Below are positions 12,550-23,690 of a stretch of 64,000 bases of DNA, in pieces. A program made the position numbers and the translations under genes. Below the pieces are notes generated by a model. The model made no database searches. It had not been told where the DNA came from and was given only the letters and a program-made list of their open reading frames with translations. Source of the DNA: Theropithecus gelada (lineage: Eukaryota > Chordata > Mammalia > Primates > Cercopithecidae); the NCBI RefSeq assembly GCF_003255815.1, contig NC_037669.1, forward strand, positions 129,557,215-129,621,214, written 5' to 3'. Every line of letters starts with the position of its first letter. Positions within the stretch are counted from its first letter, which is position 1.

Positions 12550-12715
12550 AGAGACCTGGGGTTTTCTTCACCACCTCTGTCCGGGAACATTATCATTACT
12601 ATTGAGGAGTCCTAGGTAACTCTGGACATCATGGGCACCCAAATTCCATTTCTTTTTAATACAGGAGCCAATTACTCTGTTCTTACTGCTTTTGTAGGAA
12701 AGCATTCCTGAGTCC
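12550..12715 (+). pseudogene. broken retroviral protease fragment
   Basis: Downstream of the gag relic, a frame shows an aspartic-protease-like beta-strand pattern leading to N-T-G-A-N at 12658-12672. Retroviral proteases have an aspartate at the first position of this active-site motif; here it reads asparagine. An in-frame TAG lies 15 codons earlier (12613-12615). The C-terminal half and everything after it are not recognisable. Not functional. Confidence 0.65.
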
Positions 12716-12780
12716 ATGAGCATTATAGGAATGGAAGAAAAAAAAACTGAAAAAAGACTGTGAAGATTCATCACATATAG

Positions 12781-15700
12781 AATTCAGATTATTATCTGCA
12801 GGAGACACCACCAAGAAAAATAATAAACTACCTTTTTCTCTATAAAAATCAGAATATTATGTAAATAAAAACTCTGATAAGAAAGCACTTCAGAATCTGA
12901 ACTTTAGAAAATCCAACTACCAAAGGCAGAAGAAAAATCTCAGGAAGAGGAATTTGATGAATACCTTAAATATTTGTTTCTGTGAAGTGGGAGAGAGAAG
13001 ACTACTTTCTATAATGTGAAAGTATACTTTAAAACTATTCATTTTTATCTTACACACACACACACACACACAAACTGCATATATCCTACTGGTTCCACAC
13101 AAATGAATCAGATAAAAGTATTTCCAGCCTAACGGCTAATTCTCTGAAGTTCTTCATAGAACTTGTAAATTATATGTTTATATTGCTGTCAATCATAGAT
13201 ATACCCTTTAAAATGCATAATAGAATGAAAAGCAAATTATATTAAAAGGCAATTCTGAACAAGAGTAACACTTATGAAAAGTATTTTGTCCTCTGTCTTA
13301 CTAAAAATATTAAAATAAAATTATTCTATTTTTAGGCCATCAAATTGTTAAAGCTTAAAATAAATATTCAGTATTTATAACAATGTAGTAAAATGAAAAT
13401 TCTTGCAGACTATGGATGAAATGCAAACAAGCCTACAGTTTTTAAGGACATTATATCCATGCCTTGATTTAGCCATTTTAAATGTAGAAATTGGTCCTGA
13501 GGATCTAAACAACAATTTGAACAATTTTTTAAAAAACTTTTTTCTGCAATTTGCACAATGCTTTCTATACTTTGCACAAAGATAAATAAATGTAATGATA
13601 TATATCTATTTTTGCTAAAACCACGTATTTCACAAGTAATGTATTAGCACAGAAATATGTTTATAAGATATAATATATTTAAATAAAAATATATAGAAAC
13701 TTAAATGTAGTATGACCTGAGACTTATAAATAAAGAAAGATAAATGAGAGAGAAACAGAACAAAGAAATTTAACAAAATAAGTAATAGGAAGATATGCAC
13801 CAAAATATAAAACATCAGTAAAGATGTTTTAAATATAAAACATCATAAAGAACAGTAAAATGCAGTAATTAAGTTCATGTTTGGTATTTCTACCTTAATT
13901 TACATATTAAAAAATGCTATTTTCATTACTTCTTTGCTGTCTTTCCTACATTTTGTTATGTGAAATTTTGATACTGATTATACTTTACATGTAAAAATCC
14001 TCATCTTCAACATGTTAAACCTCTTAAAAATTATATATAGGATCAATCTTTCAGTTGCAACATAGCTTAATAAATAAAATTTAAAGCCTATGAAGAAATT
14101 GTTAAGAATCATTTCATTCTCTCCAGTAGTCATTATAAAACATTTTTAAAACAAAATGTCTTTAATTTCTCCAGAATATATTTTATTTTAAATGCCAGGG
14201 AATAAATATACAAAGAGAGTGATATGAAAAATAAATCTATTTTTATGCATAACATTAGCCACTAGGCTTCTTCAATTAATAATTTTTACTTTAAATGCAC
14301 AGCAAATCAAAATCAGCAGGGAAAAACATCCTGACATAATTACATTAATTTCTTTATTCACTTGCTTATAAACGGGCTTGGAAGGATGTGGATAAAATTC
14401 ATAAGTTACACATAGATCTGAAAGCTTCATCCCATTCCACCGCTTCCAAATTAATTACCATCCAGCTGTATGTTAGGCTCACTTTGATCAACTTCAAGTT
14501 GAACACATTTCACAATTCACCTCTCCAGCCTATTTTTGAAGCACAGTATACTTCTAAGTTCTAGAGCTGAGATGTAAAAACATGAATGTTTGAAAACTGA
14601 GGAACTGAACTCCATCTTAAAGAGAATCTTTTTATGTTTCAAAGAGCCTCTGTCAGACTTAAAACTGTGACCAGAGCAGACATTAAATATTGGTGGCATT
14701 ACTCATAAGTAGTACTTAAATAAGAAAACATGCAGATACGTTTATTTGTTGGTGCCACTTTACTATCACTTCATGTATGTCGGTGTAAAATAATAATATA
14801 AAAATATCACTCCAGATAAATTCCTAATCTCAAAAACTCTTGATATACCTTATGCTGCCATGCCTTTAACCTAGTTGTTCTCTGGCATATAATAATGACA
14901 GGCTTATGTTTCCTTTCTGACCCTGAGACACCGACTGAAGATAGCTGTAGATTTCAACCAAGTGAAATTGTAAATATATGGGTAAAACTACTGGAGTGAT
15001 CATTCAACATATCCATTAATCATTATGCAGCATAGGCTAGAAATTATAATTTTTTAAAAGGCTTAAGACCTCATTAGAGTAGATGTTCACATTAACACTA
15101 GCCTTCTTTTCTGTTTTTATTCATAACAATATATGTATAATGAATACTTCAAATATACTGACTATTCACCACCAACTTACCTGTGATAATGTTTTTAGAT
15201 TGTGACTCCAAATTTCTGAATCTTAACTCTTCAAAAACTGAAAGCAATATACTGGCCCCAAAGCAATGTCATACAAAAGAGAGAAACTTGTACTAAAATT
15301 TTCGTAATGTTATTAACTAATTACCTTTTCTACCATATAATTACTATTCAATGAGATATATCGTTTAATCCATTTAACCTTTGCCTCAATTCTACATAGT
15401 AAATATTTGAGTAAACGTTCTTTTTAAAGTTTTCAGTGGAAAAACAATTAAATTGGCCTATGTTACACATCCCTTAAAATATGGAATCAGATATGAAACC
15501 AAATGTTCTTTGACTTCAAAATTAGTGCTCTTTCAGGCACCCTGTGAATTAAAGTAGATTAGATTTCTAGTGAAATGTCCATTGTTTAATTTGAAGTCCT
15601 GAATATTGGGAGAAATATACAAATCTGAAAATTCTGGAGAGATACTGAAACAAGAAATAGAAAAAATACGTGATATTTAGGTTTTCACATTTTTGCCTGC

Positions 15701-16254
15701 CTTTTTTCAAGCTTTTTAACAGAACAATGAGAATTTCCTTCTAGCTGCAGAAAACATCCTTGTGAAACGTGTTAGAAAATCTTGCTACCCACTCATAGTA
15801 GCTCACCAGAAAGATGTAACCCTGAAATTTTTAGATAGATTATTATTATCCAAAAAGTACTATTCAAAATACTAGTAACTAAAGGGAAAAAAATAGTTCT
15901 AAATAAAATTCAGAAAAATGTATAAGGGTCCTCAAAGTCAGCATGAGGTTGGGAGTGAGGAAATCAGGGATCATATCTCAGTAGCATGGTGGCTAAGTTA
16001 CAGGACCTTCCAGAGCAAGTTTCAATGGCAAGGAGCAGGCAGATTTTTCATCTCTCCTAGTATTCCTTGGAAACCAATATCACAATTACTTATCAGCCCT
16101 TAATAAACTCACAGAATTTTATTTTCAATATAAAATGATGTGGTGTCCTTAAAAGCATTGTGAAGTGCTATGAGTATTATGAATATTACTTCTCTGGACT
16201 CTTAAAAATATCCTGTTCTTTGTTAAAACATGTTTTTCAAAAGACATTGCTAAT
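12781..16254. other. AT-rich DNA, no gene seen
   Basis: About 3.5 kb with no recognisable gene, LTR or young repeat. It contains a (CA)n run (13054-13072) and many A/T tracts. I looked for retroviral pol or LTR sequence that would extend the relic on its left and saw none. Confidence 0.5.
13054..13072. repeat. (CA)n microsatellite, short
   Basis: About nine CA units. Confidence 0.9.
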
Positions 16255-16622
16255 ATGGTAGATGTTGTGAAGTAAATATCTGCAGTCCCCAGAAGTTTGT
16301 ATATGGAAGCCTAACCTTCTATGTGGTGATATTTGGCGATGAGGCCTTGGGAAGGTATTCAGGGAGAATAAGGTCATAGGAGTGGGGCCTTCATAATGGG
16401 ATTAGTGCCCTTATTAGAAGAGACACCAGAAAGATTGTTCTCTCTCTTTCTCTTTTTTCCCCCATGAAGACACAATGAGATGGTGGCTGTCCAAAACCTG
16501 GAAAAGGCACCAACCATTCTAGCACACTGATTATGAACCTTCTGCCTGCAGAACTGAGAAATTTCTGCAGTTTAAGCCACTCAGTCTTTTGTATTTTGTA
16601 AGACAGTGGTATATATTCTAAC
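16255..16622 (+). mobile_element. old LTR, MaLR/MLT1-like
   Basis: Phrases such as 'gggattagtgcccttattag', 'gaagacacaatgagatggtg' and 'tgcctgcagaactgagaaat', plus an end 'ttctgcagtttaagccactc', belong to a repeat seen again at 29,000 and, inverted, at 62,355. The layout and 3' ends resemble MaLR-class solo LTRs. The subfamily is not certain. Confidence 0.65.
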
Positions 16623-18269
16623 CATTATTTACTTCAATTTTGTTATTTAAACACTAAAAGAAGATACTAGGACTCATTGGATTATTACGTATAGACATTA
16701 TAGATTTTTTCCATTCTTAGAAATGAAAATGTGTATTGTGAGTTTTAAGCTCATAACTGTAATTTATTACTCCCTCATAGTTAAAAGGCAAATAAATAAC
16801 TCCATAGTTTGAGCAGCAAATGTAACAGTAAAATTCTGAAGAGTGAGAAAATATTCCATCATTATCCAAAATCATTCAAACAGAACTGGATCAAAGATAA
16901 TGTGCAGAACGCTGCCTTCAGTGAGACTACAGGACCAGAAGGCGTCAGATGGACACAAGCCAGTTCTGAGTGCTGCAGCTGACAGGAATTATCTCAGCAG
17001 TTCAATTGCAGTTCTTTCCAACTCTTCTATATTAATGTGTATGTAAGTTTCCAAAGCTGCCCAAATGTCCTTTATGTGGAGAAATACTGTTCCTTTTTCA
17101 AGCAGAGTGGACTGAAAAGCTCACAAAGAAACTAGCAGAAATTTTACAAGTAACTCAATCAGAATTTCCTACTTATTAACCAGAATAAGCAGTGGAGTGA
17201 TAATGAGAAAACATGAAATTGAGATTAATATTATCCTGACAATGTACACTATAGAACAGAAATTAGTAGGGGAAATCATGCCTAATAGATTGGAAGGAGA
17301 TTATATAAATCACTGTGACTTCATGCCCTTTCTTTCATGATACCTTAAAGCTATTCTTTCAAAGCATCATGGAAATCCTGTTTACTTTCCAGGAATGGAT
17401 TTAAAAATCACTAATTTTACTGCTCATTCCATTTCTTTTGTACAGAACATATTGAACTTCAAATAAAAGTTTGAAAAAAAAAAACTACATTATCTGTGTT
17501 TGCATATGTCTTATTTTTTTCTTAAATTTTGAAAATATCTAAAATCAACTTATGCTATTATATTTCATTCTTTTATACAGTTTTAAAGTGTGTTTCTGGT
17601 GTGCTTCATAAAGGATTTTTTATATCAATTTAAGAGATGTTTCTCTGTTTCTTTTAGTTTATACATTAATGTTAACAAATATTTTGTAGCACTATAGCAT
17701 ACAAAAATAATACTTTGAAAAATAATATTGTCCTAGAGTTCAGACGAATAAAGTGTGACAAAGGGGTAGTCCATTGTATAAATTCATTATCTAGCCGTAA
17801 GATGTTTATTGTACTCAAAACAACACATTCATTATATTATTAAATAATCAAAATGAACTTTCTAATGAAAGAGGGAAATGGAATATGTTTTTTATAATCC
17901 TGCTTTAAATTTTCTCTAGAAAAAGGTTTTCATGCAGTTTTACAAATTAAGTGTTCTTATTCTTTTTCTACCATGCTTCCCCCAAAAAATTCTAGATTAT
18001 GATTATAACCATGAACTCCAGGTAAACACATAAGGCATTCTTTCATTCTTACACAAGATTGGACTTTTAAATTTCTATGGATTTTTTGTTTCCTATGTTA
18101 AACCCTATGGTCAAATTGAGTAGCTGTAATAATTTATCCATTTTCAACTCACATTTAATACTATCTTGTTTCACAACTGTAGTATAATTTCCCTCTAAAT
18201 GCTCATTGCACTTGAAAATATCATTTTAGCCCAATTCTATTCCATCTTGATAAAACATTTATTTTGAAC
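16623..18269. other. AT-rich DNA with a possible poly(A)-ended unit
   Basis: No gene recognised. A polyadenylation signal AATAAA at 17462-17467 is followed within 12 bases by an 11-A run, as at the end of a retrocopy or a transcript's last exon. Upstream (16,850-17,460) I cannot name a parent gene and see no target-site duplication. Confidence 0.4.
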
Positions 18270-18410
18270 TCTAGATTCAAAGCAAATTGAAAGAAATGTG
18301 CAGGAAGATCCTGAGCATTCTTCACCCAACCTAAACCAATGGTAGCATCTTGCATAAACTACAACAGCAAAACCTGGAGACTGGCAAAGTTTCTTCTTGC
18401 TAAGTTAATC
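18270..18410. mobile_element. probable L1M 3'-region fragment
   Basis: 'cttcacccaacctaaacca', 'agcatcttgcataaactaca' and the flanking order resemble an old L1 3'-region module. It is strongly diverged and its orientation was not settled. Confidence 0.35.
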
Positions 18411-18559
18411 CATTTTATCCATTCTTTTTGCTGAGTTAATACGCTGTCTCTAAACCTCTTGACTTTCACATAAATACATCTTTACTTTACATACATGTGT
18501 ATGACTGTGTGTGCACATGTAAATGTTTGTATAAGTAACTGTATATTAGAGGAATAAAG

Positions 18560-18790
18560 TCAAGAGACTTATACATTATAATGATAGCAAGTAACTGTAG
18601 TTAATTACAATGTGTTGAATACATGAACACTGCTTAAAGTAGATTTTAAGTGTTCTTACCACTAAAAAAAATGCGTGTGAGGTATTTATATGTTAATTAG
18701 CTTGATTGAGCCATTCCACAATATATACGTACCAAAACATTGTGTTCCACACCATAAATATATACATTTTTGTCTGTCAATTTAAAAAAC
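18560..18790 (+). mobile_element. L1 3' end (L1M-type)
   Basis: Sense-strand L1 3' UTR landmarks occur in order: 'agtaactgtagttaattaca', 'agtagattttaagtgttctt', 'atatgttaattagcttgatt' and 'ataaatatatacatttttgt', then 'ctgtcaatttaaaa' as the terminal block. Truncated and old. Confidence 0.75.
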
Positions 18791-18846
18791 TACATAACTA
18801 ATTTAAAAAATAACTGTATATTAAATATCTGAAAATAGGCTCTTGC

Positions 18847-19142
18847 TTTTTTTTTTTTTTTTTTGAGACAGATCTCGCTCTGTAGCCAGGATGGAGTGCA
18901 GTGGCAAGATCTTGGCTCACTGCAACCTCCGCCTCCTGGGTTCAAGCGATTCTCCTGCCTCAGCCTCATGACTAGCTGGGACTCCAGGAATGCACCACCA
19001 CACCCAGGTAATTTTTTTGTATTTTTAGTAGAGATGGTGTTTCACCATGTTGGCCAGGATGGTCTCGATCTCCTGACATTGCAATCCACCAGCCTTAGCT
19101 CCCAAAGTGCTGGGATTACAGGCATGAGCCACCGCAGCCAGC
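18847..19142 (-). mobile_element. Alu (AluS-like) with target duplication
   Basis: An 18-base T-run followed by a complete reversed Alu. It carries 'aggatggtctcgatctcctg', a reading shared by AluSc and AluY. The direct repeats GAAAATAGGCT (18831-18841) and GAAAATGGGCT (19143-19153) are an 11-base target-site duplication with one difference. Confidence 0.95.
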
Positions 19143-19153
19143 GAAAATGGGCT

Positions 19154-20760
19154 GTTTCTATATTTTTTCTTTAAAATAATTTAAATAATTAAGAGGCTAT
19201 TCTTATTTAAATATCTTATTTGTATAATATTTAGCATTCTCATTTGCTTCCTTGTTTACTTATAAAGTTAGACTTCTCCGTAAAAAATAACTAGATAATA
19301 TGCATTCTTTATCCAAGAATCTATACAATGTAATGAATTTAACATTGTGTCTCAGTGTCTGAAATACCCTCAGGAATATTGAACTGGGAGAGCACTTCAG
19401 GAGCTTGTCTGCTGTTGAAGAATGTGGAACAAGTGCCTCATATAAGGCTTTAAGGAAATTAATAATATTTAATAACATAATATATGGTGTTCTCCTGGAA
19501 TCTGACTTAGAGCTTAATGTTTCTTTGTCATTTCCCATGAGTTAGGTTTGAATATCCTTACATGACAGTATTTATCATGTCATTTTTTACATCATTAATT
19601 TTACAATTTTCATGACAATATTATGGCTAAGTTTCATATTCCAGCTTTTGTGGAATCAATTATCTAAAATACTGATGGAGAATTAACAATAAAACAAACC
19701 TCTTATTTTTATTTCCTTCTATTTACCTGCTAAAGTAATCTAGGATTTACTTTATCCAATTTACTGTATTTTACATTTACATTTTCATAGTTAGACACAG
19801 GTGAAATATAGATTTCATTTTAAACTTTGATTTTCTCCAAAACCTGCTGCATGTATGAAGCATCGTTAGTCTGAGAGCAAGTGATAAGAAACTGGGATTT
19901 TTAGTTTTTGTGTCTGGAAGGGATCTTACAGAAAAAAGAAGTCACATTGGGTGTGGACAATATTTTCTGTTTTCAAGATATGAACTAAGACAAGAGGCAG
20001 CAAGATATGAAGCAAACAGCTTTGTTTTCTTTCAAGTTTCCTTATCTCTAACTTGCTGAGGCCCTCAGGAATGACAGAATAAATTTTCAGGCCATCTGGA
20101 ATTGGATAGAGAAAATTATAGCAATTATACCAGTTCTTGGGTCATATACTGTTTGATACGACCCAAGGAAACATTGCCAGATTGGCGACGGTAAGTTTAA
20201 GGGAGAATGGTGGAGTATTAGGCTTAGGAAATTTTTATACACATTTAATGTGTCCAATATCCATCCACATTTGGCATTGTTACCCTTATTTAAAAAATAC
20301 AAAAAAATCCCCCTAAAGTAAATAAAAGTTAAATAACTTAAAGTTGCAAAGGTAGCAAATTATCCAAGCCAGAATTCAAATTCAGTTGTAACTGCACCAA
20401 AACCTCTAAATCGTTCTTTTTACTAAAAGAACTGAAGACTTCCTTGTTCTTTGCTTTTAATAAATTCTGAAAAATAAAGATAAAAATAATGTTTTCAATT
20501 AATATCAAAACAACAATGTATATATAGAGAATAATAAAGATATTTTCTAGAAATATGACAACTAAAAAGCAAGAAAAAGTACATACAAGTTCTATTAACT
20601 AAATTATATATGTAATTAAAATTACCAAAACTCTAAGGATGCCACATTCTCAGCTTCAACAGTTATTTCACATACACCCTCTCACATGCCTCTCCAACCT
20701 GGGGAGTTTCTGCACTATCCAGTTGAAAACGTTTTTTTTTTTTTTTTTTTTTCTCCATAT
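19154..20760. other. AT-rich DNA, nothing recognised
   Basis: No gene or named repeat. A T-run of about 21 (20732-20752) lies just before the composite LTR block. Confidence 0.5.
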
Positions 20761-20796
20761 TGTATTAGTTTGGGTTCTCCAGAGAAAGAACCAACA

Positions 20797-20802
<6 letters not shown>

Positions 20803-20835
<33 letters not shown>

Positions 20836-20865
20836 CACATACACATATATATATAGAGAGAGAAG
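20803..20865. repeat. (TA)n / (CATA)n / (GA)n compound microsatellite
   Basis: A TA run, then ACACAT units, another TA run and a short GA run, inside the LTR-like repeat. Confidence 0.9.
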
Positions 20866-21181
20866 GACTTACTACAAGGGTTGGCTGAGTTGATTACAGC
20901 GGCTGAGAAGTCCCATGATGATCTGTGTGTAAGATGGAGGGCTGAGAACGCCAGTGATGCAGTTCCAGTTCCCAAATCCAAAGGCCTGAGAATCAGAGAA
21001 GTTAAATAGTGTGAGTCTCAGTTTGAGTTGGAATGCCCCAGAACCAAGGGCACTGGTAGCCAAGGGCAGGAGAAGATGAATGTCCTTGCTCAAGTAGAGA
21101 GATTAATTTGGCCTTCTCCTGCTCTTTTGTTCTGTTCGGGCCCTCAGTGGATTGGATGATGCCCATCCACATTGGTGAAAG

Positions 21182-21891
21182 TGTCAGAGCAGGCAGATAG
21201 TGAGACATGAGGAGAAGCGAGGAGCCCCTGAGAAAACGGAGGTCTAGAAAATCTCAGACCCCAGCGACCACCCAGAACTTGCATGCTAGATATGAGCAGA
21301 GAGGAGGGGAAATACCTTTGCAGAAAGGAATGCTCATTAAGATTCCCAGTAATCATTCACTCTGCAGTTACAACGTCAAAATGTCACTAGGTGCATGCTA
21401 ATTGGGGGAAGAGGGCAAAGGAGAAGATTCCTAAGAAATATGCAGGCACGATTTGATCCAACACCAGGCCCATGCATGTGCACCAATACTAAGGGAGCAT
21501 ACCACAAGCTTGTCGTGGGAACTAGGAGGGGGAAAACATGGGGACTTAAGGCAGGAGAAGAAAAACTAGACAAATAAAAAAAGGCAGAGACTTTAAGACA
21601 GAGGTGGGAACTTCGAGACAGAGATGGAAACGTCAAGAAAATATTCGATATGAAAACCCAATGCAAGGTGCTGCTGGCTCACTCCCTTTCAGCAGCCTGC
21701 TTCATGTTTTCAGAGTGTACCCTCTCTCTAAGTAAACTCTGTCCTCTATTTTCCTTCAATAAACTCCCTCTCATTTTTTTAAAGCTAAATTAGTCCCTTT
21801 GCTGAATTCTTTCTTTCATGTAAAACTAAGAACCAAGGATTCCTGCACTTCTTGGTAGGAAGGGCTGATCTTTTTCATTCTGTCGACAATT
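21182..21891 (+). mobile_element. solo ERV1-type LTR nested in the MaLR-like LTR
   Basis: The block starts TGTCAGAGCAGG, a usual ERV1 LTR start. It has a TATA-like AAATAAAAAAAGG near 21570 and the signal AATAAA at 21758-21763 in the context 'ttcaataaactccctctc'. It ends in a T/C-rich U5-like stretch up to about TCTGTCGACA. That is the U3-R-U5 layout of a gammaretrovirus-like LTR of about 710 bases. The flanking repeat continues on both sides, which shows insertion. I could not find a clear 4-base target duplication, and the right edge is approximate. No internal retroviral genes are attached, hence 'solo'. Confidence 0.6.
21758..21763 (+). promoter_or_regulatory. LTR polyadenylation signal
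   Basis: AATAAA about 190 bases after the TATA-like box of the solo LTR, in the position expected for the R region. Confidence 0.5.
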
Positions 21892-22005
21892 CATATGTTA
21901 TTCTCTTCCAGAAACGTTTTCACAGACATACCTTGAAATAATGTTTTACCAGCTTTGTGGGCATTCCTTAGCCAAGTCAAATTAACACACACAACTAAAC
22001 ATTAT

Positions 22006-23104
22006 ATTATTACTGATCATTCTATGAGTGTTTCAAGAACTTCATCTGATGTTTTGGAAAATTTCTGGACTGCTGACTTACAGAAGAGTTGAGAGTGCCA
22101 AGCAAAATTTCAGAAGACATGAAGAATTTTTTTTTTTTTTTGGCCAGGAAATAATCAGACCCCGCAGACAGCAAGAATATAGGGAGGTACTAAAATCTTT
22201 ACCCAACAACTATGTAACTGGCTTCTGTGTTCTCACAAGGAGGATGTGACATTTTCACTTGAATGATAAAACATGGTCTACAGTCATGCTCAGTATAAAG
22301 GAAGAGTCCTGGCACTGACCAAAATGTGCTCAACTGTCTCAACATATTTATTTCTACTCCTTCTATCTCTCTTTGGTGGTCTATATACCATCATGTCACT
22401 CTCTTTGCAGCCCTGGGGACCTATTTTTGGGAGTTATAGGAAGGGCCAAATTGTTTTCATCTCCCATCTTTTGTATTCCTATCTTGTTATGACATTTTCT
22501 GAAATCTCCTCTCCCCTCACTATCTTTCCCTTTGGATTTCAATGCCTTGCTTAAAAATAAAAAAAGGAATTAAACAAAAACAAACCATATATTAGCTTCC
22601 TCCCTGTATCCTGCTGTAACACATCTAATTTGCTTTCAGGCATGATAAATTTTTCTGTCTACCAGGGGAAGATTTGTGAATTGTGCATGAGAATGAAAAA
22701 CACAGAAATGCATAATTTCAAGATTTTATCTAGCTACATGCATGTATATTATCCAGGTAAATGATACAAGTGTGAACGCACATAGGTACATACACACATT
22801 ATATTAAATACATGCTCTGAGGAAGGCAGGGGCTATGATTTACCTTTTTACTTTCGTGTTCTCAACACCTATAAGAACACCTATCAAAGAAAAAAAATTC
22901 TTCAATAACAGTATATCCTGGCTGTGTATCCTTAGACATTTGGTTTATATGTTCTGTATATTTTCTGTTGTCTCTCAAGATCTGCTTGATCACTTCACCA
23001 TTATCCTATGTCATGTGGAGCTAACTTTGTGGACTACATGAAAGGGCTCTCTTGACTTCTGGTTTCCAATTTCGCTTAATGGATGGGAAGCATTGGCAAC
23101 AGAT
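22006..23104. other. unassigned DNA
   Basis: Contains a 16-base T-run near 22126 and frames of 73 to 93 codons without a signature. No repeat named. Confidence 0.45.
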
Positions 23105-23690
23105 GTGAGTGTAGGGGTCCGAGAAAGCTTCCCCTCTGCCCTCTAAAAGTTCATTGAAAATAAACTGACCCTAGGCAGATTAATAGGACAAAAAGGCGTA
23201 CAAATATATTCAATGTGTTTAAGCAAAAGGGAATCACAAGAGCATGATTACAGAATAACCTGCTGAGGTCCAGATGCTTATATACCCTTCTTTACAGATG
23301 GAAGGGAGATAGGGGGAAATGGGGTAATTTTAAGGAGTAGGGGGCAATTTGTAGGGGGAATGAATGAACTCAGCATTCACAAATTAGCTTGTGAATGATT
23401 CTCTTTGGAATTTGAACAAATTTCATCTAAATATGATTACATTACTGTCTTCTTTGATATGATAGATAATACGACATTTCAGCAAGGGGATAGAAGCAAT
23501 TGTGTTCCTTTGGCAGTCTGGACTTAAGGCAGATAAGGAAATATTAGCATAAAATTTCACCCTGTGTTGGCAGAGGTGATGGGAAGAGGTCAAGAAGTCT
23601 TGCAGCATGCCAAAGCATGATATTTTGGGAGCATTGTTTTCTGGGCCCCAATAGAAGAATTAGAAAATATGTATTTCTACCCCCTCCCTC
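23105..23690 (+). mobile_element. old LTR-like repeat, copy 1
   Basis: It aligns with 31,010-31,480 in the same orientation. Shared blocks are 'aggcagattaataggacaaa' against 'aaacagatcaacaggagaaa' near the start, and 'catgatattttgggagcatt' against 'ggcatattttgcggaagcat' near the end. Length and layout suggest an old LTR, possibly ERVL-class. The family name is not known to me with certainty, and the strand is nominal. Confidence 0.5.

Larger units (their letters stand above)
10391..12780 (+). mobile_element. class I endogenous retrovirus relic (gag-pro)
   Basis: A degenerate gammaretrovirus-like (ERV1) provirus fragment. In order it shows a gag start with an MGN myristoylation-type N-terminus at 10695, matrix-like and capsid-like blocks, two zinc-knuckle remnants and a protease active-site region. 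Reading frames shift repeatedly among all three plus frames, and there are many stops. No pol polymerase, integrase, env or LTR pair is visible on either side, so this is a fragment. I would first compare it with HERV-H/HERV-F-like families, but the assignment is a guess. The outer edges are approximate and the first 300 bases (leader) are inferred from context only. An Alu at 11735-12020 splits the capsid block. Confidence 0.8.
20761..22005 (-). mobile_element. MaLR-like LTR split by another LTR
   Basis: The left edge reads TGTATTAGTTTGGGTTCTCC, the complement of a MaLR-type LTR end (ACTAATACA). It is followed by a TA-rich microsatellite and then 'ggttggctgagttgattaca' and 'gtggattggatgatgcccat', which I recognise as one common LTR-like repeat. 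The same repeat resumes after an insertion with 'cagaaacgttttcacagaca' and 'agccaagtcaaattaacaca'. The subfamily and exact outer end are uncertain. Confidence 0.65.

Noticed and set aside
12781..16254. Continuation of the retrovirus (pol, env, 3' LTR)
   Set aside because: No polymerase, integrase or envelope motif and no LTR-like edge could be recognised.
22126..22141. T-run as the tail of a minus-strand Alu or retrocopy
   Set aside because: The sequence after the run ('ggccaggaaataatcagacc') is not an Alu end, and no target duplication was seen.
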